DNA from: a virus
Strand: one strand, 5' to 3'
Virus record (IMG/VR): IMGVR_UViG_3300025889_000582
Coordinates: 1 to 31,244 of that record
DNA: 31,244 nt
The notes beneath the pieces are model-generated. The model was not told the origin of the DNA and did not search any database. It worked only from the letters and a program-made list of their open reading frames with translations. Positions 27,039 through 31,244 of the stretch are shown piece after piece (position 1 is the stretch's first letter; each line of letters opens with the position of its first letter). Position numbers and translations under genes: made by a program.

Positions 27039-27622
27039 TAGAATCTGACTCCGATCATGTTTCCTGTGGACTTCTTATTCTTGATTCTAGCCTTCTGAAG
27101 CTCACGATTATATTCAGCTTTGTAGTAATCACGAAACTGTAGAAGTTCCGTTACGGACATTCTTGAAAGGCTTCTTCCAGCGATGCTGAATGAACTCTGG
27201 TCTATTGTTGCTCTATTCTGGATGACTGCTTCAATCGCATCTAATGCTTTCTTCGCGTGACTTCGCTGATCTGCGTTAGTGTCTGCATAATTATCAACGA
27301 CAAGTGTGATACCATTATCAACAGCGACTCGTTGTGAATCAGACGTTCGCGTGATGAATGCATACCATTTATAAGTGGTTGCGTTATAAGAAGCAGTGGT
27401 TGTAGATGGAACTTCTACAATATATGCATCAGTGGTTTCTGACGCAGTGATAGTAAATTGATTGCTTGCGCCGCCACCATCAACGAATTCATACGTTAAG
27501 GCATATGTGCTTGTGGGATAATCGGAAACTAAATCAGTCCGCTTCCAGACCCAACGATCACCTTTGACAAGCGTTTCTGGTTCTTGCAGCGGATAATTAT
27601 CCCGATCAAAAAGATTAGCCAT
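27038..27622 (-). CDS. Head protein with gpW-like C-terminal domain
   Basis: This 194-aa protein has a beta-rich N-terminal half (GDRWVWKRTDLVSDYPTSTY, then TYKWYAFITRTSDSQRVAVD), resembling a phage head-fibre or baseplate-type sandwich. Its C-terminal helix pair (about 115-180) contains SFSIAGRSLSRMSVTELLQF and RDYYKAEYNRELQKA, in the style of gpW/head-completion proteins. Lambda W also sits between terminase and portal genes, but it is only 68 aa, so this looks like W with an added N-terminal domain. The call rests on context and the C-terminal pattern. Confidence 0.55.
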   Translation of the reverse strand: MANLFDRDNYPLQEPETLVKGDRWVWKRTDLVSDYPTSTYALTYEFVDGGGASNQFTITASETTDAYIVEVPSTTTASYNATTYKWYAFITRTSDSQRVAVDNGITLVVDNYADTNADQRSHAKKALDAIEAVIQNRATIDQSSFSIAGRSLSRMSVTELLQFRDYYKAEYNRELQKARIKNKKSTGNMIGVRF

Positions 27623-27623
27623 T

Positions 27624-29465
27624 TCACCGCCATGCGTTTACATAATTAGACCTTGGCCTTTGAATTATCTGTCGTTGGATAACAGGTCTTTCAGGCTCAG
27701 GCTCTTCTATTTTTTCAGGTTTTATCCTAATGTCAATTTTATCAGCGATTGTGTTGACATTCGTGTTGATTATAGCATAGGCCGCTAGTGCATATACATA
27801 GCAATCTAACGCTTCATTCCTTGCGCGAATCTTCTGAAAAACCCGTCTTTTATAACCCCTGACGAACTTAGTTACAATCTTTTCTGCTGTAAGTTGTCTG
27901 AAATACTCATCATTCAATGTGTCTGAAAAGTGAATATATCCAGACCCTTCTTCTTGGATTCTTAGACGTGCGAATAATAAATCTTTTGCGGTATCTACTC
28001 CAACAGGGAAAAGTCTGCATTTGACGATGTTATTTCTCGATGGCTTGCCTGCGATTGGCTTGCCTTCGCCTGCAATACCTTTGATTGCGAAGACTCGTTT
28101 GGCGAAATTCTTATGAGCATACTGATAAACGGTATTCGTAAAGTGACCGCCTGAATCGATTGCTGTGGCCCTTACCCCTAATGTTCGACCATCTTCAGCC
28201 TCGAAAGTTCTGGCAAGCTGCGAATCCAATGCAGTCCATAATTGTGGCGTTGAAGGATCGCCGTAAAGAATCTGATGTTCTAAGACCCATGATTCTTCAT
28301 CTCGGCCAATGCCGATAAAACTTAACTCGATTCGATCATCTTGAACGTCTGCGCCGACTACGATAAGAACAACACCTTCAGGGACTTCATTGAAGTGTTC
28401 CTTGCGTTCTATCAGATTGAATTCGTCGATAGACTCACCTTCGTCTTCCCAAGACTCGCCCCAGTAAGTATTGCAAAAAACCTTTAGCTGTTCAGGATTC
28501 TTCTTAACTGATAAGAATTCTCTGACTCCATCACTTAATGGTGTCCAAGGCGAATAAAGCCCTGATATCTTGAATCCTGCTATTCCGTTGAATTCTTTAC
28601 CAGCGACCCACTGACCGTTTCTTACGGACCATCGACGATCAGCATCAGACCATAGACATCCGCATTCATCACATAAATAACCAGCCGTCTCAGGATCGTC
28701 ATCCTGCCATCTGACATTGGCCCATTTCAAAACCTGTTGATGATCGCAGTGTTTACAAGGCACATAGTATTCACGCATATCAGACTTTTCATAAGCGTCT
28801 TCGATCCTAGAGACGCCTTTGATCGTCGGAGTAGAAACCGCGATGATCTTGCGATTCCAGAACGTAGACGTTCGCTTCCTGGCTAGCGCAAGTGGATCAC
28901 CTTCGCTTCCTGCTGACGCTGGGAATCTATCGACTTCATCGGCTAGAACGACTCGAATAGGACGCGAAGCTAACCCAGCAGGACTGTTAGCCCCGACCAG
29001 ACTAAGACTGCCGCCAGGGAAGATCTTGTGAAGTGTCGTATTGTTAGAATCTCTAGCCCGTGGATCTTTGACCTTACCCTGAAGAACAGGCGTAGCACGT
29101 AAAAGGCCGTTAGCGATCCTGTCTTTAGAAAAGGCTTGAGCCATAGACTCTGTAGGCTGAAGCATCAGGATGGGGCAAGGATCGTGATCGATGTGAAACC
29201 CTATGATATTTAGAAGGGCTTCAGACTTACCCAACTGAGCGCCAGCCATCACAACGACTTCTTTGATCTTTGGATCTGAGCAAGCATCCATAATGCCGCG
29301 TTGGTATTCGGCCCTGCTGGTATACCATTGCCCAGCTTCTGAACTCGTTTGGCTATCTAGCTTTCTGCAAGTATCTGCCCAAGAGCTAACCGTTAGCTTC
29401 GGCGGTGGGTTCAGAATCTCCATTCCATTCAAAAGAATCCTTCTGGCTTTCGATATGCTTTCCAT
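27624..29465 (-). CDS. terL: Large terminase subunit (GpA family)
   Basis: This 613-aa protein has the GpA entry motif PPKLTVSSWAD (about 21-31), ATPase Walker A-like GAQLGKSE (75-82), Walker B RVVLADEVDRFP (about 168-179), a Cys-rich insertion (CKHCDHQQ and CDECGC), and a C-terminal nuclease region (DVQDDRIEL, ATAIDSGGHFTNTVYQYA). It packages DNA into the prohead and cuts it. ATG 29465 overlaps the small subunit by 80 nt. ATG 29423, with AAGGA upstream, is an alternative that would keep the whole conserved part. Confidence 0.95.
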   Translation of the reverse strand: MESISKARRILLNGMEILNPPPKLTVSSWADTCRKLDSQTSSEAGQWYTSRAEYQRGIMDACSDPKIKEVVVMAGAQLGKSEALLNIIGFHIDHDPCPILMLQPTESMAQAFSKDRIANGLLRATPVLQGKVKDPRARDSNNTTLHKIFPGGSLSLVGANSPAGLASRPIRVVLADEVDRFPASAGSEGDPLALARKRTSTFWNRKIIAVSTPTIKGVSRIEDAYEKSDMREYYVPCKHCDHQQVLKWANVRWQDDDPETAGYLCDECGCLWSDADRRWSVRNGQWVAGKEFNGIAGFKISGLYSPWTPLSDGVREFLSVKKNPEQLKVFCNTYWGESWEDEGESIDEFNLIERKEHFNEVPEGVVLIVVGADVQDDRIELSFIGIGRDEESWVLEHQILYGDPSTPQLWTALDSQLARTFEAEDGRTLGVRATAIDSGGHFTNTVYQYAHKNFAKRVFAIKGIAGEGKPIAGKPSRNNIVKCRLFPVGVDTAKDLLFARLRIQEEGSGYIHFSDTLNDEYFRQLTAEKIVTKFVRGYKRRVFQKIRARNEALDCYVYALAAYAIINTNVNTIADKIDIRIKPEKIEEPEPERPVIQRQIIQRPRSNYVNAWR

Positions 29466-29925
29466 AACTTATAAGCTCCAACAATGCCTCATCAACTAGC
29501 GCCTGAAGAATATCCATTATTGTTCCCGTATCAGATTCGTCCCTAATAAGCGGGGCTGCCTTAGAAGGAATTGATATAAGTTTAGACTTCATATCTATAA
29601 GAATCGATTCCCATTCCTTAGCTACTTGCTCCGTCGGAACTAAAATCTCATTTAAATGGTCTAGTTCAATTTGTGCTTTATCTGCTTGGATTTTAACTAA
29701 TCGGGATTTTTCTAGTTGAAAATCTACGGGCGCTGATGGATTGCCAGCCATTCTTTCTTGCAGATATCTGATATATCCTTGGACTGCTGGCGCTAACTCG
29801 TATCTATTACGCTCAGTCTTCGGGATAACCCCTTCTTTGACAAGCTGCTGGACCCTTCGTTCAGTTAAAAGCAACAACCTTGCAATAGTCGCAACTGGGT
29901 ATGTGGGCGCTCCAGCTTCACTCAT
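29386..29925 (-). CDS. terS: Small terminase subunit (Nu1-like)
   Basis: This 179-aa protein is nearly the length of lambda Nu1 (181). Its N-terminus has a winged-helix pattern, TYPVATIARLLLLTERRVQQ (8-27), with LVKEGVIPKTERNRYEL following, as in Nu1 DNA-recognition domains. A long helix (KIQADKAQIELDHLNEILVP) follows for assembly and a C-terminal part contacts the large subunit. It binds the packaging site. ATG 29925 overlaps the methyltransferase stop by 8 nt. Confidence 0.85.
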   Translation of the reverse strand: MSEAGAPTYPVATIARLLLLTERRVQQLVKEGVIPKTERNRYELAPAVQGYIRYLQERMAGNPSAPVDFQLEKSRLVKIQADKAQIELDHLNEILVPTEQVAKEWESILIDMKSKLISIPSKAAPLIRDESDTGTIMDILQALVDEALLELISYGKHIESQKDSFEWNGDSEPTAEANG

Positions 29926-31183
29926 TTGATTTCTTCAGATCGTTGAATTTTCTACCATCTTCGTGAATAGCTTCTTTGCCAGTGAAGTCCTGCCATCGAT
30001 TAACGATCACGTCGCAGTATTTCGGATCAAGTTCCATCATATAGCAATCGCGTCCTGTCTTTTCACAGGCAATAGCGGTTGTGCCGCTGCCGCCGAATGG
30101 GTCAAAAACAATTCCCGTATTTTTAGCCACAATTTCTATTCCGCGTTGCGGCAACTCAACGGGAAAGCAAGCCTTGTGGTTTTCAGTCTGCGATCCTGTA
30201 TTGTTGACTTGCCAAAAATTGCTTGTCACCTCCTTTACAGCCACGGGTTGCTTGTTTGTTGAAAAAACATAAATAGGTTCCCAATCTCGCATGAGCGATC
30301 CCTTAAAAGGGATAGTGCTGCTTTTTTTCCAGCATATCTGTTCAACAAGATAAGACAGCCTTCCTGATATTTGTTGGATATACTCAAATCGAGACTTGGC
30401 GTTATAACTGACATTCCAAAAGATGAAACCATCTGTGAAAGCAAAGCACATTTCCAAAACGGAAGCCGCGAAATCCACATATTTTTGAGATGGTAGATTA
30501 TCGGAATATCCATCCGCATAGAGTTTGACGCTTTTTTTCTTATTGAAAATGTCGCCCTGCCCAGCTTTTGCGTCTGCGTTGTAGGGTGGGGATGTAAACA
30601 CCATGTCAGCCTTCCGTTTATCCATTAGCCGATCCACTGCATCAATGCTCGTACTATCCCCGCACATCAATCTATGATTTCCCAGAATCCAGATATCGCC
30701 TTCAACTGTGACAGGATCTTCAGGTACTTCAGGAACCTGATCTTCGTCAACTAAACCGTTTACTTGCTCTGGTAGCAATAGATTCTTCAGCTCGTCATCG
30801 CTGAATCCAGTTAGGCTGAGATCAAAATCATTCTCTTCAAGATTGCCTAGTTCTAGCCTTAAAAGTTCATCATCCCATCCAGCATTAAGCGCCAGCTTGT
30901 TATCTGCAATGATGTACGCTTTCTTTTGATTATCTGTCAGATGATCCAGGCGCAAACAAGGGACTTCGGTTAGCCCTAACTTCATAGCCGCTTGGACTCT
31001 GCCATGACCAGCGATGATCATATTATCAGCGTCGATCAAAACAGGATTTGTGAACCCGAATTCTTTGATGCTAGCAGCCACCTGATTTACTTGATCTGGC
31101 GAATGAGTCCTGCTGTTATTGACGTAAGGGATCAGCGCCTCGACTGACACGCTTTCTAGGTTTTGTGTTTTCTTTTTTGTCAT
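29918..31183 (-). CDS. ParB-domain DNA methyltransferase (class beta)
   Basis: This 421-aa protein has a ParB/sulfiredoxin-like domain at residues about 10-135: VEALIPYVNNSRTHSPDQV, then IIAGHGRVQAAMKLGLTEVP (56-75) and IIADNKLAL. Motif IV TSPPYN (197-202) and motif I DPFGGSGTTAIACE (361-374) follow, so the order IV before I marks class beta. SPPY is most often N4-cytosine but also occurs in some N6-adenine enzymes. No cognate endonuclease lies nearby. It probably protects phage DNA or modifies the packaging region. No good ribosome site precedes ATG 31183. Confidence 0.9.
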   Translation of the reverse strand: MTKKKTQNLESVSVEALIPYVNNSRTHSPDQVNQVAASIKEFGFTNPVLIDADNMIIAGHGRVQAAMKLGLTEVPCLRLDHLTDNQKKAYIIADNKLALNAGWDDELLRLELGNLEENDFDLSLTGFSDDELKNLLLPEQVNGLVDEDQVPEVPEDPVTVEGDIWILGNHRLMCGDSTSIDAVDRLMDKRKADMVFTSPPYNADAKAGQGDIFNKKKSVKLYADGYSDNLPSQKYVDFAASVLEMCFAFTDGFIFWNVSYNAKSRFEYIQQISGRLSYLVEQICWKKSSTIPFKGSLMRDWEPIYVFSTNKQPVAVKEVTSNFWQVNNTGSQTENHKACFPVELPQRGIEIVAKNTGIVFDPFGGSGTTAIACEKTGRDCYMMELDPKYCDVIVNRWQDFTGKEAIHEDGRKFNDLKKSNE

Positions 31184-31244
31184 AGTAACCGAAACGAATG
31201 ATTATTTTCTGTCGCTAGGCGAACGCCGCGCTCGCGAATTACCA
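31184..31244. other. Right-end intergenic segment with short palindromes
   Basis: The segment contains TCGC-TAG-GCGA (31212-31222), GGCG-AA-CGCC (31218-31227) and CGCG-CT-CGCG (31228-31237), partly overlapping. The terminal repeat follows at 31231-31243. On a circle this lies about 130 bp from the small secreted gene and upstream of the methyltransferase and terminase genes, where a cos or pac site is expected in lambda-like phages. A site cannot be assigned from sequence alone. Confidence 0.4.
31231..31243. repeat. Right copy of 13-bp terminal direct repeat
   Basis: Identical to bases 1-13. The following final base differs from base 14. See the left copy. Confidence 0.8.

Noticed and set aside
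1-31244. Integrase, excisionase, toxin-antitoxin, tRNA or DNA polymerase
   Set aside because: Looked for by motif in all minus-strand proteins and found none. The recombinase-type domain at 4888-5346 has no catalytic resolvase part, so it is not an integrase.

Overview
The window reads as a nearly complete genome of a lambda-like siphovirus (Caudoviricetes). It carries a GpA-type terminase, a lambda-type portal, an HK97-fold capsid, a long-tail module with tape measure and J-type tip protein, a lysis cassette, and an ERF/YqaJ/NinB/NinG recombination set. The first 13 bases are repeated at the last 13-14 bases, so the contig is probably circular, circularly permuted or terminally repeated. Every supported protein gene is on the minus strand. 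No integrase, DNA polymerase or tRNA was found. Small families such as DUF6447- and DUF7936-like proteins, as I remember them, are frequent in aquatic phages of Proteobacteria. The host assignment is an inference.

In the direction of transcription (right to left): a ParB-domain DNA methyltransferase (31183-29918), small and large terminase subunits, a gpW-like head protein, portal, a long polypeptide fusing two accessory modules, prohead protease and major capsid protein (25579-23048), head-tail connectors, tail tube, tail chaperones with a -1 frameshift site, tape measure, distal-tail, hub and NlpC-like proteins, J-like tip protein with a long coiled-coil array, a tail-fibre assembly protein, an S74 auto-cleaving fibre, and several small membrane or unknown proteins. 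A 3TM holin and a T4-type lysozyme end this block at 8013.

A regulatory gap (7899-8012) separates lysis from the recombination operon. That operon runs ERF annealing protein, a 28-aa coupled ORF, YqaJ exonuclease, a repeat protein with an SSB-like tail, an HTH protein, NinB, NinG, an HNH-recombinase-domain fusion and DUF3310. A 462-bp gap without a convincing gene (4233-4694) follows. It is rich in hairpins and holds a striking palindrome beside a plus-strand promoter-like sequence. After it come a putative PD-(D/E)XK nuclease, an SF2 helicase, a stand-alone CHC2 zinc finger, a chain of overlapping small genes and a minor-tail Z-like gene. A near-consensus promoter at 264-293 then reads off the left end, which on a circle leads into the methyltransferase and terminase genes.

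The most interesting observations are: (1) a ribosome-binding site and ATG inside the protease-capsid fusion, which would make free capsid protein in frame; (2) the 4233-4694 gap as a candidate structured RNA, replication origin or control region; (3) a plus-strand promoter/terminator pair at the lysis-recombination border; (4) the GGGAAAC frameshift site directly before the chaperone stop; and (5) an HNH nuclease fused to a serine-recombinase DNA-binding domain that lacks the catalytic domain.
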